Part shown: piece after piece, positions 1 to 5,478 of the stretch
Numbering within the stretch: the stretch's first letter is position 1
Layout: the number at the start of each line of letters is the position of its first letter
Source of the DNA: Ignavibacteriaceae bacterium
Lineage (GTDB): Bacteria; Bacteroidota; Ignavibacteria; Ignavibacteriales; Ignavibacteriaceae
Assembly (NCBI GenBank): GCA_013388525.1
Contig: JACAFA010000242.1
Coordinates: forward strand, 1 to 6,455
Reading direction: 5' to 3'
Length of the DNA stretch: 6,455 nt
The notes under the pieces: model-generated
Database searches by the model: none
The model's input: the letters and a program-made list of their open reading frames with translations, nothing else
Told to the model about the DNA's origin: nothing
Position numbers and translations under genes: made by a program

Positions 1-1991
1 AATACATTAGCGCCCGGATCTCTGTATTGCCACCAGGTATCTACATTCTGATCTACTGGATGTAAACCAGGAATTGATACCATATTCCACCCGTTGAGTA
101 CATCAACAGATAATTGGAACGTTGAAGAAGTACCAATATTTCCTCTGAGTATAGTTCCATCGGTACCAACAGCCCAGACTTTTGTTCCTGCAAACCGGAT
201 ATCTCTGATTGATTGTGTAGTACCAAGATATAATTGAGTAGGTGTCCAATTTGAACCTCCATCCGTTGTATAGTATGCAAATCCACTCGCACCAGCCATT
301 AGTCCAAAATCATTATTAAGAAAGCGGATTGTATAAAGAGTAGCAGTGGTTGGCATTTGTATTTCGGTAAAATTAGTACCACCATTTGTTGTCTTATATA
401 GTCTTCCGGAACTACCTACAATGAATCCATTGTTCTCATCAAAGAAATGCATAGAGTATAGAGTAATTGTTCCAAGAGTTGTAATTTGAGTAAATGAGAG
501 ACCGCCGTTGGTAGATTTGCTGACTCTATTTCCACCTCCACAAAGATAAATCACAGACGAATTAACGATGAAAATTTCATATCCAGCAGCACTTCCCCAT
601 CCTGCAGAAATTGCAGCCCACGTATTTCCACCATCAGATGTTCTTGCAACTTGCCCACTTCCGTACATTGCAAAGCCAAGATTCTCATCATAGAATTTGA
701 TATCATAAATATTACTTGTGGAAGTTCCGGTGCCAGTATTTAGTTGAGTCCAATCCAGCCCACCATTTGTAGTTTTATATAAACCGGTTGGCCCCTGAGT
801 TCCGATATAACCAAGATTATCATTAAGAAAATAAACTGAATATGTTCTGTAGCCGGGATTGAAATTAAGCTTTGTCCAGGTTAAACCACTATCAGTAGTC
901 TTTAATATATCACCAAAAGAATTTCCTGTGGTTATACTTCCACCGACAACATAACCGGTTAATTCACCTGGAAACCATAGCCGCTGTAAAATTTCATTTG
1001 TTACGGAGGAATTTTTCATTTCCCAGGTAGCACCATCATCTAGGGATAGAATTATCGAACCAACGTCGCCACCAACAAGTACCGGAGTAGTTGCCTCTGA
1101 ATTAACACCAAGTATTCCTAAACCATAAAGATTTTCAGTTGCCGTTGTTTGAATAAGATCCCAGTTTATTCCTCCATTTATTGTTTTAAGTACTCTTCCT
1201 GCAGAGGTTAATGCATAGCCAAGATTAGCATCGATAAATTTAACTTCATAAATAGTGGTAGTTGTTGAACCAATGTCATATATAATTCCTCCCGAAGCGC
1301 CACCATTTGTTGTCTTAAATATTTTACCTGTGCTGTTAGAAATCCATCCTGTATCAGCATTAAAAAAGTGGATTCCACGGACAGCTCCGTCAAGACCTGT
1401 GATATTGGCAGTTATGTTTTCCCAGGTTGAACCGCCATTGGTGGACCTGATTAACCTTCCAGTGGTCGCACTTGTAGATCCTAAAAAAATAAGAGTGTCG
1501 TTTACGTAATGAACTTTATAAATTGCAGTTGTACCATAAGTTGATAAAGACCAGTTATTTCCACCATCAGTAGTTTTTAAAATATTCCCGGAATTTCCTA
1601 CTGCGAATCCCACTTCAGTATTTATAAAATCCACATCCCAGAGTGTAATACTAACTCCAGATGTTTGTTCAATCCAGTTTGTTCCACCATCGGTGGTTTT
1701 CATAATTAATCCGAAAGTTCCAACTACATATCCGGTATTTTGATCAGGAAAGATTACATCATAAATATCGCGTGCCTGCGAATCTATATAAGAAATAGAC
1801 CAGGTATTTCCAGCATCGGTGGAAACGGAAACTGCACTACCATTACCAAAAAGCATAAATTTGTTTGTTGAAAGAATCACCGCATCGTTGTGGTCTGCAC
1901 CAGTTGGTAAAGGATTTTGCCATTGCCAATCAAAGTTCTGTGCAAAAGCAATGTAAGAAAGAAAAAATGTTAAAATGATTATGTGTTTCAT
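1..1991 (-). CDS. Secreted Asp-box (BNR/Ycf48-like) beta-propeller repeat protein, C-terminus cut by the window edge
   Basis: The frame is open for 663 codons from the ATG at 1991-1989 to the left edge, with no stop or frameshift. An AGGGAG ribosome binding site (2003-1998) sits 6 nt before the ATG. Residues 1-17 form a signal peptide (short basic start, hydrophobic core, AFA before QN). Residues 57-582 carry 13 Asp-box motifs of the form S/T-x-D/N-x-G-x-x-W/F, about every 43 residues, each following a strand pattern such as DVDFINTEVGFAVGNSG. In Ycf48-like and sialidase-type proteins these repeats are beta-propeller blades; 13 would fit two propellers or one double-size array. From about residue 625 a different segment begins (LSVDVLNGWNMVSIPGLHP), of a kind I recognise from Ignavibacteria secreted proteins; a T9SS tail may follow outside the window. 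Exported and probably cell-surface; ligand unknown. Sialidase activity is not supported, because Asp-boxes are structural and I see no catalytic residues. The upstream neighbour ends in its own terminator, so separate transcription is likely. Confidence 0.93.
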   Translation of the reverse strand, partial: MKHIIILTFFLSYIAFAQNFDWQWQNPLPTGADHNDAVILSTNKFMLFGNGSAVSVSTDAGNTWSISYIDSQARDIYDVIFPDQNTGYVVGTFGLIMKTTDGGTNWIEQTSGVSITLWDVDFINTEVGFAVGNSGNILKTTDGGNNWSLSTYGTTAIYKVHYVNDTLIFLGSTSATTGRLIRSTNGGSTWENITANITGLDGAVRGIHFFNADTGWISNSTGKIFKTTNGGASGGIIYDIGSTTTTIYEVKFIDANLGYALTSAGRVLKTINGGINWDLIQTTATENLYGLGILGVNSEATTPVLVGGDVGSIILSLDDGATWEMKNSSVTNEILQRLWFPGELTGYVVGGSITTGNSFGDILKTTDSGLTWTKLNFNPGYRTYSVYFLNDNLGYIGTQGPTGLYKTTNGGLDWTQLNTGTGTSTSNIYDIKFYDENLGFAMYGSGQVARTSDGGNTWAAISAGWGSAAGYEIFIVNSSVIYLCGGGNRVSKSTNGGLSFTQITTLGTITLYSMHFFDENNGFIVGSSGRLYKTTNGGTNFTEIQMPTTATLYTIRFLNNDFGLMAGASGFAYYTTDGGSNWTPTQLYLGTTQSIRDIRFAGTKVWAVGTDGTILRGNIGTSSTFQLSVDVLNGWNMVSIPGLHPVDQNVDTWWQYRDPGANV
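246..1823 (-). repeat. Thirteen-unit Asp-box repeat array inside the propeller gene
   Basis: Asp-boxes end at residues W64, W106, W147, W190, G234, W277, W323, W372, W414, W458, F500, F541 and W582. The spacing is 41 to 49 residues, mostly 41-44. The fifth unit (TTNGGASGG, residues 227-235) has lost the closing aromatic, and units 11 and 12 use Phe. At DNA level the same motif recurs as CCACCATTTG-type blocks on the plus strand. An identical 18-mer occurs at 379-396 and 1300-1317. The repetition is therefore coding and explains the apparent DNA repeats across this region. Confidence 0.88.
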
Positions 1992-1997
1992 AACTGA

Positions 1998-2011
1998 CTC
2001 CCTGATTTATT
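1998..2011 (-). promoter_or_regulatory. Ribosome binding site and leader block of the propeller gene
   Basis: Read on the minus strand the block is AATAAATCAGGGAG, with the AGGGAG core 6 nt from the ATG. Nearly the same block, AATAAATCAGGAG, stands before the beta-helix gene at 4200-4188 with the same 6-nt spacing. It fixes the start at 1991. Confidence 0.75.
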
Positions 2012-2051
2012 ATTAAAATTTCCTTATTAAAAAGAGATGTAACTTATAAAT

Positions 2052-2059
2052 CAAAAATA
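2052..2059 (-). promoter_or_regulatory. Possible Bacteroidota-type -7 box for the propeller gene
   Basis: Minus-strand TATTTTTG fits the Bacteroidota primary-sigma -7 consensus TAnnTTTG. It lies between the upstream gene's terminator and the propeller start, about 60 nt before the ATG. I find no TTG-type -33 box at the usual distance of about 19-21 nt. In AT-rich DNA such a match can arise by chance, so this is only a candidate. Confidence 0.25.
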
Positions 2060-2067
2060 TTAATGAC

Positions 2068-2100
2068 AGAAAAGGGCAGCATTTTATCAATACTGCCCTT
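2068..2100 (-). terminator. Intrinsic terminator of the beta-helix gene
   Basis: Perfect 8-bp arms AAGGGCAG (2072-2079) and CTGCCCTT (2093-2100) enclose a 13-nt loop. On the minus strand the second arm runs into TTTTC, giving a short U tract. The hairpin begins 20 nt past the stop codon at 2121. It separates the beta-helix gene from the propeller gene downstream. Confidence 0.75.
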
Positions 2101-2120
2101 AATTAATAGTTTAAGAAAAA

Positions 2121-4181
2121 TTATTTCAGAAGAAGCATTTTCTTAATCGAAATAAAATCTCCGGCTATCAGTTTATAGAAATATACTCCGCTTGATAAGC
2201 TGCCTGCATCGAAGGTCACACTGTATCTTCCTGCCTGCTGTGTTTCATTTACCAACACACCAACTTCTTCTCCGATACTATTGAAGATTACTAGCTCTAC
2301 ATTTGATGCCTGTGCAATTGAGTAATCTATCTTTGTAGTTGGATTGAATGGATTCGGATAATTCTGTGCAAGATCAAATACTTCAGGTGTTGATACTTCT
2401 ACTGATGAACTTAATTCATAATACGTGTATGTTCCGTTATAATCAATCTGTTTAATACGATAGAAATATACTCCGGATGCAAGTCCTGCATCTGTGAAAG
2501 AATATGTTCTTATTTCAGTTGATGTTCCGAATCCGGGAACAAATCCGATTTCCTGCCAGCCTGATTCAGTCTGACTTCGTTCAACACTAAAGCCAGAGTT
2601 ATTTGTCTCGGTTGCAGTTGTCCAATTCAACAAAACATCATTACCAACTACGTTAGCAGTAAAAGATGTAAGTTCAACCGGCAAAGGATCTGCTTCATCA
2701 GCACCTTTGTAAGGAAGAACTGAATTTCTTGTATCACCATCAAAGTCTTCAGTAATTCCGGAAATAGGTATTCCTGCTAAATCTATATCACCGTTAGAAG
2801 TTCCTGCTAGGTGTAAATCAATGTTAGAAATAAAATTAACATTCTTGAAAATTGTATTCTGCTCATTAGGAGATGCTGCGGTTTTGTAATCGGCTAAATT
2901 ATTATATCCTGTAGTTCCCCAGAAAACATTAAAACTGTTTGTACCATTTGCAAAGTAACAATTAAAATCAATATCCAGAGTTCCGGTAGTGGCTGTTAAT
3001 GCAAAACCAATATGATTAACATTACCGCCTGTTCTTGTATTGATGGCAATATTGTTTTTCATATTCAAAGTAATTGCAGAAGCACCAATTCTAATTCCGG
3101 CAGAAGTAGTTGCACCTGCAGTTCCACCTGTATGAATGCCGCTTATTAATGCTGTGTTATAATAAATATTAGCTGTATAAGCATTACTTCCTAAAAATTC
3201 TATACCTGTTACTGTCTGAGCATTAATATTATCAAGAGTATTTGAAATAATATTATTTTCAACATTGAAAGTACATCCTGCTGCAGGACTGGCAGCATAA
3301 ATGCCTCTGATGTTTGAGGTGGATGTTGAAGTTGTTTGTAAATCATAGAACCAGTTTTTCCTGATATTATAAGTTCCACCAGCAACAGTAGACATAATTA
3401 TTCCGGAAACAATAGTGTTGTTAACGCCTGCTGTCTGATAAATTGTATTTGACTCAGCAGTGAAATTCAACGTGCCAGAAACCAACCAGATACCGGCATA
3501 ACCCCAGTTAAATATTTCACAATTAGCTACTGTGTTATTGTCATTCGGAAAAGTTGCGGAACCTGCAGAACCAACACCGCTTCTTCCTCCCTGAATTCTG
3601 CAATCGGTAATTATGTTATTATTATTCCCGGCAGTTGTTGATGTACCGAATACAATATTTCTTGGTCCGGCAGTATTCTGCGTATTATTAACAGAATGAA
3701 CAAACTTTACTGTATTATTTGAAGCGCCATTGAGCAACCAAATTGTATTTGCATTCGAACCAGTGGTTGCGAGATTTTCTATTTTCAAATCCGGTGAAGT
3801 ACCCGTTCCGCCCGGTCTTCCATCAATGATTACATAATCTGCATCATTGAGTACTAATATACCAGCCGTCGAATTACCGGAAATAACTTCACCTGTGTTG
3901 CCCGTGGCTGGTCTTAAAGTGATCGTATTACTGGTGCTGGTGCCATCTTTAAAACCAAATGTAATAGGTATTGTTTCTGATGTGCCATCATACGCAGTTA
4001 AAATTTCAATAACATAAGATTCGCTTAAAGGTGTTGTTATTGCATTATAAGCTTCTGCAATTGAAGCGTAACTTCCGACTAATGTTCCTCCACCGGTTCT
4101 TAATTCAACAGAACCGGCTTGCGCAAGAATAATCGAAGAAAAGAAAAGGGTTACTAAAAAAGCAAAGTAAATTTTTGCCAT
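2121..4181 (-). CDS. Secreted right-handed beta-helix protein with FnIII-like domain and T9SS type A sorting domain
   Basis: 686 residues from the ATG at 4181-4179, with AGGAG at 4192-4188, 6 nt away. A longer reading from a TTG at 4262 is unlikely: that TTG lies in the predicted -35 box, and the extra 27 residues precede the signal peptide. Residues 1-20 are the signal peptide (MAKIYFAF..., ending ILAQA). Residues about 85-475 show repeated N-rich short strands (NNNNIITDCRI, NNTVANCEIFNWGYAGIW, NIRKNWFYDL, FNVENNIISN) typical of parallel beta-helix repeats; many such proteins bind or cleave polysaccharide, but I see no assignable catalytic site. Residues about 500-595 (PLPVELTSF... VYFYRIKQIDYNG) form a fibronectin-III-like domain. 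Residues about 602-686 (QNYPNPFNPTTKI... SSGVYFYKL... KKMLLLK) are the type A T9SS sorting domain. In T9SS cargo this tail directs passage through the outer membrane and is usually removed, often with surface attachment. Role beyond export is unknown. Confidence 0.93.
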   Translation of the reverse strand: MAKIYFAFLVTLFFSSIILAQAGSVELRTGGGTLVGSYASIAEAYNAITTPLSESYVIEILTAYDGTSETIPITFGFKDGTSTSNTITLRPATGNTGEVISGNSTAGILVLNDADYVIIDGRPGGTGTSPDLKIENLATTGSNANTIWLLNGASNNTVKFVHSVNNTQNTAGPRNIVFGTSTTAGNNNNIITDCRIQGGRSGVGSAGSATFPNDNNTVANCEIFNWGYAGIWLVSGTLNFTAESNTIYQTAGVNNTIVSGIIMSTVAGGTYNIRKNWFYDLQTTSTSTSNIRGIYAASPAAGCTFNVENNIISNTLDNINAQTVTGIEFLGSNAYTANIYYNTALISGIHTGGTAGATTSAGIRIGASAITLNMKNNIAINTRTGGNVNHIGFALTATTGTLDIDFNCYFANGTNSFNVFWGTTGYNNLADYKTAASPNEQNTIFKNVNFISNIDLHLAGTSNGDIDLAGIPISGITEDFDGDTRNSVLPYKGADEADPLPVELTSFTANVVGNDVLLNWTTATETNNSGFSVERSQTESGWQEIGFVPGFGTSTEIRTYSFTDAGLASGVYFYRIKQIDYNGTYTYYELSSSVEVSTPEVFDLAQNYPNPFNPTTKIDYSIAQASNVELVIFNSIGEEVGVLVNETQQAGRYSVTFDAGSLSSGVYFYKLIAGDFISIKKMLLLK

Positions 4182-4187
4182 TACATT

Positions 4188-4200
4188 CTCCTGATTTATT
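4188..4200 (-). promoter_or_regulatory. Ribosome binding site that decides the beta-helix start
   Basis: Minus-strand AATAAATCAGGAG places a strong AGGAG 6 nt before the ATG at 4181. This favours the 686-residue reading, whose first residues are a good signal peptide, over the upstream TTG at 4262. Confidence 0.8.
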
Positions 4201-4233
4201 TTTTGTGTGCTTAAATTTTTAGTTACAAACAAT

Positions 4234-4262
4234 AAAATACTTGAAAATAGACAGATTGTCAA
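4234..4262 (-). promoter_or_regulatory. Sigma-70-like promoter of the beta-helix gene
   Basis: The minus strand has a perfect TTGACA (4262-4257), then exactly 17 nt, then TATTTT (4239-4234), which matches TATAAT at four of six positions. Transcription would begin near 4227, leaving a leader of about 45 nt before the ATG at 4181. The position and spacing are good; the -10 is only fair. If the host uses mainly the TAnnTTTG-type promoter of Bacteroidota, this would need experimental support. Confidence 0.55.
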
Positions 4263-4272
4263 TTAGTATAAT
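4241..4272 (+). promoter_or_regulatory. Candidate promoter of the EVE-domain gene, overlapping the divergent promoter
   Basis: A perfect TATAAT stands at 4267-4272, with TTGAAA at 4241-4246. The 20-nt gap is longer than the ideal 17, so the -35 assignment is uncertain. A start near 4279 would leave about 55 nt of leader before the TTG at 4334. This region overlaps the minus-strand TTGACA at 4262-4257, so the two divergent genes could compete for polymerase. Confidence 0.4.
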
Positions 4273-4333
4273 CAATTTGATTCTTAATTATTATTCTCAA
4301 CCAATTATTTAATTTACAACCAGAGGAACACAC

Positions 4334-4798
4334 TTGAAAAATTACTGGCTTTTCAAATCCGAACCCTCAGAATTTTCGTGGGATGACTTAAAGCAAAGTA
4401 AGAATCAGACAACTTTCTGGGATGGAGTTCGAAATTACCAGGCAAGAAATTTTCTTCGCGATGAAATTAAAAAAGGAGATGGAGTTTTATTTTACCAAAG
4501 CAGTTCTGAACCACTTGCGATTATTGGATATTGTGAAGTAGTTAAGGAAAGCTATCCAGATCATACACAGTTTGATTCTAAAAGCGATCACTTTGATCCT
4601 AAAGCTGATAAGAAAAATCCGACATGGTTTATGGTTGATATTAAACTCATAAAAGAATTTAATAAACCTGTTACACTCGATTCGATAAAAGCTAATCCCA
4701 AATTGAAAAATATGAAACTCATCCAACGGGGACAAAGATTATCAATTCAGCCAGTGACAAAAGATGAGTGGGATGAGATTTTGAATATGGGAGGTTAA
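4334..4798 (+). CDS. EVE domain (DUF55, PUA/YTH-like fold) protein
   Basis: 154 residues, the normal size for single-domain bacterial EVE proteins. It opens with the family's N-terminal signature (YWLFKSEPSEFSWDDL, residues 4-19). It continues with WDGVRNYQARNFLRDEIKKGD (residues 29-49), LFYQSSSEP (52-60), the SYPDHTQFD stretch (73-81), NPTWFMVDIKLI (95-106) and closes with LIQRGQRLSIQPVTKDEWDEI (129-149). These conserved aromatic and basic residues line the binding pocket in this superfamily, which includes human THYN1. EVE domains are thought to bind modified bases in DNA or RNA; the ligand here is unknown. The start is TTG: AGAGGA at 4322-4327 lies 6 nt before it and the conserved N-terminus follows at once. 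It is the only plus-strand gene, divergent from the beta-helix gene. I find no clear terminator after it, so transcripts may run antisense into the tRNA-like locus. Confidence 0.95.
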   Translation: MKNYWLFKSEPSEFSWDDLKQSKNQTTFWDGVRNYQARNFLRDEIKKGDGVLFYQSSSEPLAIIGYCEVVKESYPDHTQFDSKSDHFDPKADKKNPTWFMVDIKLIKEFNKPVTLDSIKANPKLKNMKLIQRGQRLSIQPVTKDEWDEILNMGG

Positions 4799-4808
4799 CA
4801 TAATATTG

Positions 4809-4883
4809 TGGAGCTGATCCCGACCTTGTCGGGACGACCTGTTCGTTGCGAACGAACCGCTCTCCCAACTGAGCTAAAGCCCC
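4809..4883 (-). tRNA. tRNA-Ala(CGC)-like gene with aberrant palindromic T arm, probable pseudogene
   Basis: Read from 4883 downwards: acceptor 5' strand GGGGCTT, TA, D arm GCTC-AGTTGGGA-GAGC with G18G19, G26, anticodon stem GTTCG/CGAAC around loop TTCGCAA (anticodon CGC at 4850-4848, alanine), AGGTC variable loop, and acceptor 3' strand CAGCTCC followed by discriminator A73 (4809). The acceptor pairs except U7 with C66, and it keeps G3-U70, the main alanine identity element. The T arm is abnormal. Between the variable loop and the acceptor lie 19 nt instead of 17, and TCCCGAC-AAG-GTCGGGA replaces the usual stem and TTCRANT loop. The residues for the U54-A58 and G19-C56 contacts are therefore absent. 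No CCA follows (CAATATT). The body is plainly tRNA-derived; I infer that it is non-functional, though an unusual working tRNA cannot be ruled out. Confidence 0.75.
4818..4834. repeat. 17-bp palindrome in the T-arm position of the tRNA-like gene
   Basis: TCCCGAC (4818-4824), CTT, GTCGGGA (4828-4834): 7-bp perfect GC-rich arms around 3 nt in AT-rich surroundings. No T run follows on either strand, so it does not look like a standard intrinsic terminator for the EVE gene ending at 4798. It resembles the short GC-rich palindromes often scattered between genes in this bacterial group, but only one copy is visible here. Confidence 0.85.
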
Positions 4884-4889
4884 TAATTA

Positions 4890-4897
4890 CAAATCTA
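4890..4897 (-). promoter_or_regulatory. Possible -7 box for the tRNA-like gene
   Basis: Minus-strand TAGATTTG fits TAnnTTTG and lies 6 nt before the first base of the tRNA-like sequence, where a Bacteroidota -7 box for a tRNA with a very short leader could sit. No -33 TTG is visible at the usual distance, so this may be chance. Confidence 0.25.
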
Positions 4898-4935
4898 AAA
4901 CTTTAATAATGGGATAGCTCTGATTTCCGAATGAA

Positions 4936-4989
4936 GATTAACGATTGTTGATTTCAGAAATCATAATCAAAATTCTTCAATCGTTAATC
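4936..4989. repeat. AT-rich nested inverted repeat
   Basis: Outer arms GATTAACGATTG (4936-4947) and CAATCGTTAATC (4978-4989) are a perfect 12-bp inverted repeat. Inside lies a second palindrome, TGATTTC-A-GAAATCA (4949-4963). The right arm continues into a tandem pair of AATCGTT (4979-4985 and 4986-4992). The block occupies the non-coding space between the tRNA-like gene and the GNAT gene. It could be a dispersed intergenic repeat, a cruciform or a structured RNA. No open frame or T-rich tail accompanies it. Confidence 0.7.
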
Positions 4990-5003
4990 GTTGATCTTAA
5001 ATC

Positions 5004-5055
5004 AAAAAAACTCTCCAAGATTTAATGGTCGCACTGTGATGCAATATCAAATCTT
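5004..5055 (-). terminator. Weak candidate terminator of the rmuC-GNAT unit
   Basis: Arms AAGATTT (5017-5023) and AAATCTT (5049-5055) could pair across a long loop, and on the minus strand a run of seven T (5010-5004) follows after 6 nt. The AT-rich stem, the large loop and the overlap with the GNAT stop codon all make it weak. The T run directly downstream of the operon is the best part of the evidence. Confidence 0.3.
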
Positions 5056-5478
5056 TTTCTCCATTAAAAAATGATGGATAACTCCGAATAAAGTATATGA
5101 TTTTTCAACAACCTGGTATCCATGTTTTTTATAAAACTCAACAGCGTTACTCCGGGAATGAATTATTATTCGTTTTGCACCTTTTGCCTTAACTATTTTT
5201 TCAAGTTCTTTCAGAACCATCGAGCCAATTCCTTTTCCTGACCATTCTTCTTCAACTGATATCGAACGAATTTGAGCTTCATTCTCCGATATAAAATGAG
5301 CCCTTCCGACTCCAATTGGAATTCCATCAACTTCACAAACCATAATTGGAAAGTCATCACTATCAAGATCATCCTGTGCTGTTATTCTTGGCTGATTCCA
5401 GGGTGCACGTAAAATTCTCCAGCGAAGATCTCTGTATCTTTCAAATTCTTCTTCAGTTTTTGGAGGTCGTACAATCAC
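5047..5478 (-). CDS. GNAT family N-acetyltransferase
   Basis: 143 residues, the usual length for a single GNAT domain. GNAT enzymes move an acetyl group from acetyl-CoA to an amine; the substrate here cannot be read from the sequence. The core is clear: a central strand QIRSISVEEEW (69-79), the acetyl-CoA pyrophosphate loop SGKGIGSMVL (80-89), where Ser80 takes the place of the commoner Gln/Arg, helix LKELEKIVKAKGAK (89-102), strand RIIIHSRS (103-110) and the C-terminal NAVEFYKKHGYQVV (111-124). The N-terminus (MIVRPPKTEEEFERYRDLRW) is normal for this subgroup. The start is GTG at 5478-5476, its first base being the last base of the rmuC TAG stop. No strong ribosome binding site is visible, so translation probably depends on coupling to rmuC. 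A cytosolic enzyme is expected, as there is no signal peptide or membrane segment. Confidence 0.92.
   Translation of the reverse strand: MIVRPPKTEEEFERYRDLRWRILRAPWNQPRITAQDDLDSDDFPIMVCEVDGIPIGVGRAHFISENEAQIRSISVEEEWSGKGIGSMVLKELEKIVKAKGAKRIIIHSRSNAVEFYKKHGYQVVEKSYTLFGVIHHFLMEKKI

Noticed and set aside
53..292. Minus-strand open frame of 79 codons
   Set aside because: It lies in another frame of the Asp-box repeat gene, has no family features, and the repeat gene explains this stretch fully.
1208..1509. Small open frames on both strands (1208-1393 minus, 1255-1509 plus)
   Set aside because: Both are shadow frames inside the Asp-box gene; their composition follows the repeated coding motif on the other frame.
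246..1823. CRISPR-like or non-coding tandem repeat, suggested by recurring CCACCATTTG blocks
   Set aside because: Spacing is about 130 bp, the units are diverged, and they translate into Asp-box motifs in one open frame, so they are coding repeats.
1..1991. Active sialidase
   Set aside because: Asp-boxes are structural and occur in many non-enzymatic propellers. I see no arginine triad or other sialidase catalytic residues in a fitting context.
4182..4262. N-terminal extension of the beta-helix protein from a TTG at 4262
   Set aside because: The TTG is part of the predicted -35 box, and a strong ribosome binding site and signal peptide mark the ATG at 4181 instead.
4487..4735. Minus-strand open frame of 82 codons
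   Set aside because: It is antisense to the well-conserved EVE gene and has no recognisable features of its own.
4818..4834. Intrinsic terminator of the EVE gene
   Set aside because: The hairpin is GC-rich and well placed, but it has no T run after it on the plus strand and it sits inside the tRNA-like sequence.
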